A stretch of DNA of 64,000 nt from Sphingobacteriaceae bacterium (GTDB taxonomy: Bacteria; Bacteroidota; Bacteroidia; Sphingobacteriales; Sphingobacteriaceae): positions 1 to 64,000 of the forward strand of contig JAGIAD010000010.1 of NCBI GenBank assembly GCA_017745075.1, in the 5' to 3' direction. The notes beneath the pieces are model-generated. The model searched no databases and had not been told where the DNA came from. It saw only the letters and a program-made list of their open reading frames with translations. The position numbers and the translations under genes are program-made. Below, one piece after another: positions 26,929-35,518 of the stretch. Numbering within the stretch: position 1 is the stretch's first letter; the number at the start of each line of letters is the position of its first letter.

Positions 26929-29223
26929 CTAAAGTCTTGCCGGTTGATCCTGAAGATGAAAAATTAATTCCCCACCCTGCAGCAGCAATTGATGCGTGAT
27001 ATAACTTTTGGTGAAAGGTTTTCCATTTAAAATGATTTTTGAGCTATAAATAGATTTTTTACTCTTTTTAATGGTTGTAATGGTTAACTTTTTACCATTG
27101 CTAAAAGATATCACAGCCTGTTTAAATAAAGGGCTTGTTAGCTGATAGTTTCCAGAAACGGGATCTACGGGATAAAAGCCCATTGCGGCAAATACATACC
27201 ACGCCGACATCTGTCCGGCATCATCGTTACCACTTAGTCCGCCGGCACCTTCATCGTACTCTTCTGCCATAATGCGTGAGACCTGCATCTGTGTTTTCCA
27301 TGGAGCGGAGGTATAATTGTATAAAAATGGAATCTGGTGGCCAGGTTCATTTCCGTGCCAGTATTCTTTTTTATGAAAAAGCGAATCCAGCGCATTTTCG
27401 AGGTTTTTAGGCCCGCCCATTAATCTGATCAGTCCGGGCATATCGTGCGGGACATAAAAAGTATACTGCCTTGGAGTTCCCTCTGTAATATAGGGTTCGC
27501 GATGATCGGGATAAAAAGGTTTATACCAGTTGCCGTCGGCAAAGCGTCCCCTAACCATTCCGACATTTGGATCAAAAATATGCCGGTAATTAAGCGATCT
27601 TTTTGATAGTTCCCGGTAATCGTCTTCTTTGCCCAAATCCCTGGCTATTGTTGCCAGCGCATAATCATCGTAGGCATATTCGAGTGTCCGGCTTACCTGT
27701 TCCCGTTTGTGGTAAGCATTGGGAATGCTGTCGTCCATGGGGATATAACCATATTTCAGGTAACTGTTAATTCCACGCCTACCTTTTCCTTTCAGGTAAT
27801 CGGCAGAATCGGGCATTTGAAAAGCGTTTTTCCTCATCAACCGGTAAGCTTTGTTAATATCATAGTTACGGATCCCTTTATGATATGCCGAAGCAATAAA
27901 AGCTGTTGCATGATCGCCAATCATGGCGGCGGTATAACTGTTCCAGCATGGAAAAATGGGCATCCAGCCACCTTGCTCACCTTTTAAGATCATCGAATTA
28001 ACAAGGCTGTTAGTTAAATCGGGTTTTAACAGCTCAATTAAAGGCAATTGTGCACGGTAAATATCCCACATTGAAAAGTCATCGTAATATTGGCCTTTAT
28101 TTATTGTTTTGTTCTGATATTTCCCATCAAACTGCGGATATTTTCCATCCACATCATTATATAACCTCGGATGCTGCATGGCATGGTAAAGGGCCGTATA
28201 AAAGATTTTTTTTCCTTTTTCGTTTGTGTCCGAAATACGGATCTGTGACAGGGATTTTTCCCAGGCCTGATTGGTGCGTGCTAAAACAGTGTTAAAATCG
28301 TCTTTCTTAATTTCACTTTCCAAATTGGCTTTTGCTGCGCTGATACTGGTAAACGAAGTGCCTGAATACACCACCAGCTGTTCTCCTTTATTCAGTTTAA
28401 AGCCTGCAAAGGCACCAATATCCTTTTTATTACTGATGGTTTGCTGGCTGAAAACCTGACCTTCGCTATAAACCCCTGATGAAGTAAAGGATCTTTTGAA
28501 CCGGATGAAAAAATAACCACTAAAGCCTGCGGGTTGTCCCGATCCCTGGTAAATGCGGTGAACGGGATTGTAGCCGGAAATTTCACCTTTTACAGGATCA
28601 ATTTGAATAAAACCCTTGTTCTTATCGCTGTTAGGACTAATTAAAATATAAACACTATTTGTTTTTAGCGCAGTGATCCGCATTATACCACACCTCAGGC
28701 TGGCTGTAATTTCTGTTAAGAGTTCATATTGAGGTAATTTTAACTTGTAATAAGATGGGGTAGAAACTTCATTTTCATGAACGTAATTTTCTGCGTATTG
28801 GGCTGCTTTGGTTTTAAGCTGGCCCGAAATAGGCATAATAGTAAAGCTTCCGTAATCTTGGGTACACGAACCGCTGAGCCAGTGACTGGCCCTGAAACCA
28901 TAAAACTTTTTGTTATTGTAGTAATAGGGGGCCAGGCATTTTTTTTCTGAAAGCTGCGTTTGGGGTGTCCACTGGGTCATGCTAAAAGGTGGTGCAACCG
29001 CCGGTATGGTATTGGCCAGCCTTTCTGTTTTATCTTCTATATGCTGGCTGGCCGGCGTGGTGCTTGCAGAAGTACCTGAAAATGGCTGCACATAGCTGAT
29101 AACAGATTGCTGCGCAAAAGCCATGCTACCGGTAAGAATAAAAAGCAATAAAGTGGATATGAAAAATACCGGCCGTGTAACAGCATGCTGATTTCGCATA
29201 GTAAATAAGATAACAATTTTCAT
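26929..29223 (-). CDS. GH92 alpha-mannosidase (exported)
   Basis: The 764-residue product has a signal peptide (FFISTLLLFILTGSMAFAQ; start 29223 or 29199). GH92 family motifs are present: WTPQTQLSEKK with FYGFRASHWLSGS near the N-terminus, YDDFSMWDIYRAQLPLI, YWHGNEPGHQIPFLYNY and GNDDAGQMSAWYVFAAMGFY with the catalytic-site acids. GH92 enzymes are calcium-dependent inverting exo-alpha-mannosidases, mostly alpha-1,2 or alpha-1,3. It is the last gene of the operon running from myo-inositol oxygenase, where it would remove terminal mannose before the GH89 step. Confidence 0.95.
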   Translation of the reverse strand: MKIVILFTMRNQHAVTRPVFFISTLLLFILTGSMAFAQQSVISYVQPFSGTSASTTPASQHIEDKTERLANTIPAVAPPFSMTQWTPQTQLSEKKCLAPYYYNNKKFYGFRASHWLSGSCTQDYGSFTIMPISGQLKTKAAQYAENYVHENEVSTPSYYKLKLPQYELLTEITASLRCGIMRITALKTNSVYILISPNSDKNKGFIQIDPVKGEISGYNPVHRIYQGSGQPAGFSGYFFIRFKRSFTSSGVYSEGQVFSQQTISNKKDIGAFAGFKLNKGEQLVVYSGTSFTSISAAKANLESEIKKDDFNTVLARTNQAWEKSLSQIRISDTNEKGKKIFYTALYHAMQHPRLYNDVDGKYPQFDGKYQNKTINKGQYYDDFSMWDIYRAQLPLIELLKPDLTNSLVNSMILKGEQGGWMPIFPCWNSYTAAMIGDHATAFIASAYHKGIRNYDINKAYRLMRKNAFQMPDSADYLKGKGRRGINSYLKYGYIPMDDSIPNAYHKREQVSRTLEYAYDDYALATIARDLGKEDDYRELSKRSLNYRHIFDPNVGMVRGRFADGNWYKPFYPDHREPYITEGTPRQYTFYVPHDMPGLIRLMGGPKNLENALDSLFHKKEYWHGNEPGHQIPFLYNYTSAPWKTQMQVSRIMAEEYDEGAGGLSGNDDAGQMSAWYVFAAMGFYPVDPVSGNYQLTSPLFKQAVISFSNGKKLTITTIKKSKKSIYSSKIILNGKPFTKSYITHQLLLQGGELIFHLQDQPARL

Positions 29224-29275
29224 ATTGGTAAAGCTATCATATAAGCCTTTTTAATAACCTTTTACGTTGGGGAAA

Positions 29276-31483
29276 TTACTGGTGTATTATCCCCATGGTT
29301 TTGCGGTATTTCTGATACATTTCCAATGCTAAATTTACCGGGTTTCCAACAGTTTTGCTTGGATAGTCTTTTCGTTGGTTTACCCATTTCCATTCCCAGT
29401 TGCTTACTTCTTCGATAAATTGGCTGGTATTAAAATCGTTTTGCTGTTTTAATGATTGTTCGGCACGGGTAAAGAAAAGCTGCCACCTCGGTTTATAAAA
29501 ATCATTTAACAATCCGCTCCATTGCCTGCATGCATACTCGTTTAAAGGACTTTTAGCATCCCCCCAAAGGGTAATCAGGTCTTTGGCATTCATTTCGTAA
29601 AGTGCTTTTTCGGCGGGTGTTTCTCCCCATCGTCTGGCATCACTTACCCATGGCCCAAGCATAAAATCTTTTCTGCTGGCCAACAACCGGTCCATATCGT
29701 CAATCAGCTGTATAAATTTGCTGCTTTCTTTTTTAAATGTAGCCAGGTCTTTTTTGCGGTAGGCTGCAACTATACTTCTTTGAATAGGCAGGGCGTAATT
29801 GGCCATTACCTGCCGGGTAATATCAACCAGATCGTATTGAAAACCATCGCTGGTTTTACAAAGCGGTGCGGCTTTTACAAATTCATCCCAGCCCAGCAGC
29901 AAATCCTTTTCGCGGTAATTTAACGTAGTTTTGGCCCAGCGGGTTAATGAATCGAAGGTAGGGCGTGCCTGGATAATCGATTCGGCACCATCTCTGATAT
30001 ATTTATCAGCCGGCACGTTATAAACTGTTTTTCGTAATATCTCCCAGCCCTTTAAAGCATTTACATTACTTTTTCCATAGCGGTTACGGACAAATTTAGG
30101 TAACCAGGTTTTGAGATCTATAGGTTTAGCTTGCCAGGCATTGTCCATCATCAGCTCATAAAGTACCGGATTTTGTTCAATACCTTCCATACTGAGGCCT
30201 ATGCCTTTCATTTTACCGCTTTGTGGATTGTTAAGGGCTTCGGCCGGCGCAGTTGCCACTACATCCATCCGCCCAAATAGGTTAGTATTGCCGCCAAAGT
30301 TGTGCAGCATATTCCATATCCACGGCTTGCCATAAAAACCTTGTGTACGTTTCCAAACGGGCTCAATTTCAGTAGCCAGATCGAGCAAAATCATCTTATC
30401 GTTCGGTACTGCCTTTAATAAGGCCTCTGTTTGTGGTTCTTTCCAAAATTTTCTATCACTGTAAAACAACCATCCCTGCATTACCCAGATGGCCTCAGGA
30501 TCGGCCTGTGCCATGCCATCGTAAACCCTTGCGCTCAGTTTACTTAAAAACTCGGGATCGGCAGAAGGTGGCTCATTCTCGTTAAAAGTATCGGCTGAGT
30601 AAAGATGATCGGTACCCAATAATTCGGTTTGTTTCTGCAGAAATTTCTTTCCGATCTGGGCAAACATAGGGTCTTCCGAGTCAAGGATATAAGTATCGGC
30701 AAAGCCATTGGTCCAGTTGGTGGCTTTTAATTTAGCCTGAGGGAATTTATCTTTAAATGCTGCGGGTACATGTCCGGTAAAGGCAGGCAGTACCGGTTTC
30801 ATCCCAAGCGACCTTTGGCGGGCCAAAATTTTCTTTTGCAGTTCAAAATGGCTTTTCATCCAGCTTAGCGGAAGCGGACCACCCCAGCCATCAATATTAC
30901 CCATCCAAAACCATGAGAAATAAGCTGGTCCGGTGAAAAAACCTTTAAGTTCTTCGTCCGAAAAGCCCATTTCTTTGTATAAAAGGTACCAGGTATATTC
31001 TTCGCCGGTAATGGCAAGGGGCATGTTAATGCCGTGGAGTGCCATCCAGTCTATCTCTTTTTCCCAACGCGGCCAATCCCACCAGCTCATGCTGTAATTA
31101 AAAGTACAATAGTTTAGGTAGTAGCGGTAATCGTAAGGTGTTTCTTTCCTTATTTTTGTTTTTACCACAGGCAGCGTGGCAGGTAGATTTAAATTGGTGC
31201 CATTCCAAGTAATCTGGCAGTGTGCGTATTCAGTTAAATAATAATAAAAAGCCGAGGCCAGGGCAACACCGCTGCTGCCACTAAGTACGATCTTATTGTT
31301 TTTGCTTTCAATTTCAAATACATCCTTACCGTTTACTGCGGCAATACTTCTGGTAACAAATGCCTGGCGTTGTTTCGGTAAAATCCGTGCAATAAGTTGA
31401 TCAGAAGAGGATAGGTATGCCTGAGACCACAGGTTATTGAACGATAGTACAAGTAGCGCTACAAATGGTAATTTTATTTTCAT
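29276..31483 (-). CDS. GH89 alpha-N-acetylglucosaminidase (NAGLU family)
   Basis: The 735-residue exported enzyme (signal MKIKLPFVALLVLSFNNLWS) aligns by eye with human NAGLU over its length. The N-terminal domain is followed by YYLNYCTFNYSMSWWDW, ALHGINMPLAITGEE, YSADTFNENEPPS (Glu302, matching NAGLU Glu316), WNMLHNFGGN and GLSMEGIEQNP (Glu433, matching Glu446). Both catalytic acids are kept, so activity is likely. It removes terminal alpha-linked GlcNAc. The start is 1 base after the acetyltransferase stop, which suggests coupled translation and coupled roles. Confidence 0.96.
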   Translation of the reverse strand: MKIKLPFVALLVLSFNNLWSQAYLSSSDQLIARILPKQRQAFVTRSIAAVNGKDVFEIESKNNKIVLSGSSGVALASAFYYYLTEYAHCQITWNGTNLNLPATLPVVKTKIRKETPYDYRYYLNYCTFNYSMSWWDWPRWEKEIDWMALHGINMPLAITGEEYTWYLLYKEMGFSDEELKGFFTGPAYFSWFWMGNIDGWGGPLPLSWMKSHFELQKKILARQRSLGMKPVLPAFTGHVPAAFKDKFPQAKLKATNWTNGFADTYILDSEDPMFAQIGKKFLQKQTELLGTDHLYSADTFNENEPPSADPEFLSKLSARVYDGMAQADPEAIWVMQGWLFYSDRKFWKEPQTEALLKAVPNDKMILLDLATEIEPVWKRTQGFYGKPWIWNMLHNFGGNTNLFGRMDVVATAPAEALNNPQSGKMKGIGLSMEGIEQNPVLYELMMDNAWQAKPIDLKTWLPKFVRNRYGKSNVNALKGWEILRKTVYNVPADKYIRDGAESIIQARPTFDSLTRWAKTTLNYREKDLLLGWDEFVKAAPLCKTSDGFQYDLVDITRQVMANYALPIQRSIVAAYRKKDLATFKKESSKFIQLIDDMDRLLASRKDFMLGPWVSDARRWGETPAEKALYEMNAKDLITLWGDAKSPLNEYACRQWSGLLNDFYKPRWQLFFTRAEQSLKQQNDFNTSQFIEEVSNWEWKWVNQRKDYPSKTVGNPVNLALEMYQKYRKTMGIIHQ

Positions 31484-31484
31484 A

Positions 31485-32753
31485 TTAAATTTTTAGGAAC
31501 CACTTTTTATCAAAGAGGAACTTTAAGCCAAACAATTGTATTAAGAGTACACCAGTCCATACACCAGCCTGTTGCCATGCGGCAGGGATGGTATTAATGA
31601 TTCCGCCGAAGAGGAAGTTGGAAGTAGATTCGAAATTAAACAAGCCGTGAGCGAAAATGTAAATTAATATCGAATTGGTACCTATCCATACCATAGGCAT
31701 ACACCATTTTTGATAACTACATACATCGATAAAATAATAGAAGAGCGAAAAAAGTATAATGCTCCAGCCGCCTGCAAAGAGTACGAAAGTGCTGGTCCAC
31801 ATGATTTTGTTGATGGGGAAAAGGAAACTGCCGGCCAGTGCCGCTACTATTAATGCGATGCCCGCCATCATTAAATACAATACTTTTTTCTTGGGATCGG
31901 GACACACTGTTTTATTCTTTATAAATGAGCCGGTAAATATACCTAGCATGGCCGAGCAAATGGCCGGTATAGTGCTCAGTAAGCCTTCCGGATCATAAAC
32001 TGTACGGTGAAGCTTGCCGGGAAGTAACAAACGGTCTATATAGGCAGAAAGGTTGCCCTCTGGCGTGAAAACACCGCTGCCAAATCCCGGAACGGGCACA
32101 AAACGCATTAATAGGTAATAGCCAACCAGGATAGATATAAACCAGATTACCTGTTTTTTTAGCGGAGTATTGAGGTAAATTAAAGCGGCAAAAAAGGTTG
32201 CCAGACCAATACGGCCCAGTACACTGGCAAAACGGGTATGCTCATAACCCTTCCATTGCAGCAGGCCGTTAACCACTACGCCCAGTAGAATTAAAATCAG
32301 GGTTCTTTTAATCAACGCATAATAAATCTTACCTGTTGGCGCATTTCCAGTCTCTTTATCCGTAAAATATTTCTGATAAGAGAAAGGCATAGATACCCCG
32401 GAAATGAATATAAAAAGCGGGAAAATAAGATCATAAAAAGTAAAGCCATTCCAGGGCGAATGGTGCAATTGGTTACTGATGCCCACCAGTATCCTTTCAA
32501 ATAAGGAAAGGCTCGGATTGGTTGCGATGGTCCAGTCGTATGGGCTTTGAACCAATGCATGGTCTTCTTTAATGCCATAGGCCAAGCCATGAAAAATACC
32601 TTCACCGCTCACAATCCAAAACATATCAAAACCACGTAAGGCATCGAGCGAAAGCAGTCGTTTAGGTTTATCTGCTGTTTGTGCTGTTGAAGTAACTTTG
32701 CTGCTTGGTTGATCCATGGTGCTGACGACGCTTATTTTTGGATTATTTTTCAA
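31485..32753 (-). CDS. HGSNAT-like transmembrane acetyltransferase (DUF5009/NagX type)
   Basis: The 422-residue protein has about ten membrane helices, beginning RLLSLDALRGFDMFWIVSG. It contains LHHSPWNGFTFYDLIFPLF; His98 aligns with the catalytic His269 of human heparan-alpha-glucosaminide N-acetyltransferase in the HASWNGL motif. That enzyme moves acetyl from cytoplasmic acetyl-CoA across the membrane onto terminal alpha-glucosamine. The start (32753; 32717 also possible) overlaps the phosphatase stop by 11 bases. GH89 directly follows, as expected if it hydrolyses the N-acetylated product. Confidence 0.88.
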   Translation of the reverse strand: MKNNPKISVVSTMDQPSSKVTSTAQTADKPKRLLSLDALRGFDMFWIVSGEGIFHGLAYGIKEDHALVQSPYDWTIATNPSLSLFERILVGISNQLHHSPWNGFTFYDLIFPLFIFISGVSMPFSYQKYFTDKETGNAPTGKIYYALIKRTLILILLGVVVNGLLQWKGYEHTRFASVLGRIGLATFFAALIYLNTPLKKQVIWFISILVGYYLLMRFVPVPGFGSGVFTPEGNLSAYIDRLLLPGKLHRTVYDPEGLLSTIPAICSAMLGIFTGSFIKNKTVCPDPKKKVLYLMMAGIALIVAALAGSFLFPINKIMWTSTFVLFAGGWSIILFSLFYYFIDVCSYQKWCMPMVWIGTNSILIYIFAHGLFNFESTSNFLFGGIINTIPAAWQQAGVWTGVLLIQLFGLKFLFDKKWFLKI

Positions 32754-33720
32754 TTAAGGTGTTATAAATAATTTCACCCTGATCATTAATGGCTTGTACC
32801 CGTAACTGGTTGTTATTAACAGAGAATAACATAAAACCATATTCAGACGCTACCATTTCGGCATCGGCGATGAGTTTTACAGGTGTTTTTTCAGAAGCTG
32901 AACCAGAAATAAAATAATGTGTTTTCCCGGCAGGTTTAATGTACTGCATACTGTGTTCGTGCCCGGTAAGATACACATCTACGCCGTATTTTTCAAAAGT
33001 TGATTTTAATGAATTGCGTACAGCTTTGGTATCATATGCCTCGGTTCGGCTGCCACCAGTATAAATAGGGTGGTGGCCTACCACAATTTTCCATTTAATT
33101 GCAGGGTCGGTATCTGCGAGTGTTTTAACCAGCCAGCGTTTTTGAGCTGTGGTATCCTGTCCTTTAACATTCGGACCATATTCGGCATTGTTGTAAAATT
33201 CGGGTATGAGTGGGTTTGTGTCAATAAAAGCAATTAACACCTGGTTATTGAGATCCCCGTTGATGGGGAATTTTTTTGCATAGTAACGGGCAGACATTTT
33301 CCATCTTCTGCTGATTTTGGAATATTCGACCTGTGCATCCGGATTGGATTTGTAATCGTGGTTACCAAGCACCACATACCAGTCCCATTGCAGGGAAAAA
33401 TCGGTATAAATATCTTCGAAAGAGTATTTAAAAGATGGGTCTTGTGCGCTGATTACACCACTGGGATAAAAATTATCACCAGTAGAAATGATAAAATTAG
33501 CCTTAACATCAGATGCTGTAATGCCCATTTGTTTGGCTACCTGTCTTTGATGATCGGCACCATTACGGCCCCAATCGCCCATGGCGATGAAATTTAAAGC
33601 ATTACTTTCTTTAATCAGATTTTTTGTTGCTGAAGAGGCCTGGGGTGAATTTTTTATTAAAGTTTGCGCATGTAAAACGGAAGGAAGCAACAGAATAGAT
33701 AAAAGTAATTGTTTAATCAT
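32743..33720 (-). CDS. Purple acid phosphatase-type metallophosphatase (exported)
   Basis: The 325-residue product has a signal peptide (LLLSILLLPSVLHAQ). The binuclear-metal motifs of the tartrate-resistant acid phosphatase family are in order: MGDWG, STGDNFYPSG, VVLGNHDYKS, VVGHHPIYTGG and LTGHEHSMQ. It should hydrolyse phosphomonoesters in the periplasm or at the surface. Within this operon the natural substrate may be an inositol phosphate or phosphorylated glycan released by the other enzymes; that is inference. It begins after a 188-base gap carrying a dispersed inverted repeat. Confidence 0.93.
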   Translation of the reverse strand: MIKQLLLSILLLPSVLHAQTLIKNSPQASSATKNLIKESNALNFIAMGDWGRNGADHQRQVAKQMGITASDVKANFIISTGDNFYPSGVISAQDPSFKYSFEDIYTDFSLQWDWYVVLGNHDYKSNPDAQVEYSKISRRWKMSARYYAKKFPINGDLNNQVLIAFIDTNPLIPEFYNNAEYGPNVKGQDTTAQKRWLVKTLADTDPAIKWKIVVGHHPIYTGGSRTEAYDTKAVRNSLKSTFEKYGVDVYLTGHEHSMQYIKPAGKTHYFISGSASEKTPVKLIADAEMVASEYGFMLFSVNNNQLRVQAINDQGEIIYNTLIEK

Positions 33721-33799
33721 TGGGAGGGATTTAAATAAATAAAGGTAAGCATCAAAAGCAAAGAAGAGGAGGTATCATAAATTTTGTTTTTCTAGAAGT

Positions 33800-33869
33800 T
33801 TGTCATGTTGAGCCTGTCGAAACGCCTTGCAGTGTTTGAGCAGATCCTTTGACAAGCTCAGGATGACAA
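33800..33869. repeat. Dispersed inverted-repeat element between susD and the phosphatase gene
   Basis: TTGTCATGTTGAGCCTGTCG is mirrored by GACAAGCTCAGGATGACAA, giving arms of about 20 bases with mismatches around a 25-base centre. It resembles the TCATGCTGAACTTGTTTCAG fragment at 12488. Such elements are scattered between Bacteroidota genes. Here it could act as an mRNA hairpin between surface proteins and enzymes. Confidence 0.7.
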
Positions 33870-33908
33870 TTCTATATTTATGATACAACCTCTTCTAAGA
33901 AAAATATA

Positions 33909-35507
33909 TTAATTGTATCCGGGATTTTGTTTCAATTTAGGATTTAATATAATGGCTGATGCTGGTATTGGCATTAGCCTATGGAAGGTCTGTGCATCTG
34001 TTTTAAAGCCCCATGTTCCTTCATACTTGCCGAAACGGATCATATCATTACGGTGCCAGCATTCCCAGGCCATTTCTCTGCAACGTTCTTTATATAAATC
34101 TTCTAAGGTAACGGATGTCCATGCCGGTGAAGTTGTACGAACAGCACGTAGCTGGTTTACCAATGATAATGCAGTTTGACCTTGTGTAGGTGTTGCGCCC
34201 CTTAATATGGCTTCGGCTTTCATTAATAAAATATCAGAATACCTGAAAACAGGTACATCGTTATTCTGGTTCCTGCTTGATGAGGTGCTGTCGCAGTAAA
34301 ATTTATTGTTTCTGTATCCCATATTCCAGGCTATTTCATCATTTCCGGCATCAAATGGTCTGGAAGCATCCCTAAGCGTAACATTTGGAGTAATGTCTAC
34401 CTGGTAGGTGAGTGCAGCTGAACCATCAGAACCTGCATAAAACTGATCGTATCCTTTTTTAGTGGTAGCTACTGTTACTGGTGAGCCATCATAATAAGTC
34501 TGTAATCCTTTTATCCATTGTGCATTTCTTTTATCATTAGGATCATTAAAATTAGCATAATACTCTGGCAGGGTGCTCATTGGTGCACTTGGCGTAAATT
34601 TTAAGCTGTACTTTTTCTGTAAAGAGCGCGGTAACGAGTAACGCGAATAAATCATGGTACCATTACTAAAGCCAGGATCGAAAGGGATAGCAAAAATAAA
34701 TTCTTTGATCTGCGGGCCGTTATCAATGAAGAACATTTTTCTGTAGTCGCTTTCCAAACTGTAAGGAGAGCCTGAGGCACCAATAATGGCATCGCACATG
34801 GCTACAGCATCATTATAACGCTGAGTTCCGGTATATACTTCGGCATTTAAGTACAATTTGGCTAATATGGCATAGGCGGTATATTTGTTTGGGCGGCCAT
34901 ATGTAGCTGTTCCTACAGCGCTGCTTAAATTTGGCAACACTTCTTTAAGTTCTGCCTCAATAAAATTGAAAACTTCAAGGCGTGTTTTGGTTTCAGGTGG
35001 TGTAGTTTGACCGAAAGTAGTTACAATAGGAATATTACCCCATAAATCCATCATCATGAAAAATGCTAAAGCCCTGGTAGCCCTAACTTCGGCTACTGCT
35101 ACTGTTTTTCCCGGAGATTCAGGAGCATCTTTCAGTAAAAACAAACTTTGATTTGCTTTACTGATGGTTGCTGAAAGCCATCCCCAACCGCTGCTAATAT
35201 GCCCATTATCTTTAGTCCATGAGTGTTTATGGTGCATTTCGAATACCCCTCCATCGTACCAGTTTCCGCCTCTGGCCGGCATAATGGATTCGTCGGTACT
35301 TAACGACTGCATAAAGAAATAATCGGTACTCCAGTTTTGGCGAAGCTGTACATATACCTGACCGGTTAGCTGTATATAGTGTTGGTCTGTTTGAGGAAAT
35401 GTTTCAGGAGTTAGCTGTGTTTCCACTTTTAAATCCAGTTTATGGCAGGAAGTTAATACGCCTAGCGATAACGCAGTTCCTGCAATGTATTTGATAAGAT
35501 TTTTCAT
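33909..35507 (-). CDS. SusD/RagB family surface glycan-binding lipoprotein
   Basis: The 532-residue protein has a lipoprotein signal (LSLGVLTSCHKLDLK, lipid Cys in TSCHK). SusD-type TPR helices follow, with KYTAYAILAKLYLNAEVYTG, EVRATRALAFFMMMDLWGN, and the C-terminal RYSDILLMKAEAILR and WECWHRNDMIRFGKYEG blocks. It forms the lid of the SusCD outer-membrane transport complex and binds the glycan. It starts 11 bases after SusC. Ligand specificity cannot be read from sequence. Confidence 0.96.
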   Translation of the reverse strand: MKNLIKYIAGTALSLGVLTSCHKLDLKVETQLTPETFPQTDQHYIQLTGQVYVQLRQNWSTDYFFMQSLSTDESIMPARGGNWYDGGVFEMHHKHSWTKDNGHISSGWGWLSATISKANQSLFLLKDAPESPGKTVAVAEVRATRALAFFMMMDLWGNIPIVTTFGQTTPPETKTRLEVFNFIEAELKEVLPNLSSAVGTATYGRPNKYTAYAILAKLYLNAEVYTGTQRYNDAVAMCDAIIGASGSPYSLESDYRKMFFIDNGPQIKEFIFAIPFDPGFSNGTMIYSRYSLPRSLQKKYSLKFTPSAPMSTLPEYYANFNDPNDKRNAQWIKGLQTYYDGSPVTVATTKKGYDQFYAGSDGSAALTYQVDITPNVTLRDASRPFDAGNDEIAWNMGYRNNKFYCDSTSSSRNQNNDVPVFRYSDILLMKAEAILRGATPTQGQTALSLVNQLRAVRTTSPAWTSVTLEDLYKERCREMAWECWHRNDMIRFGKYEGTWGFKTDAQTFHRLMPIPASAIILNPKLKQNPGYN

Positions 35508-35518
35508 CTTCTTAAGTT

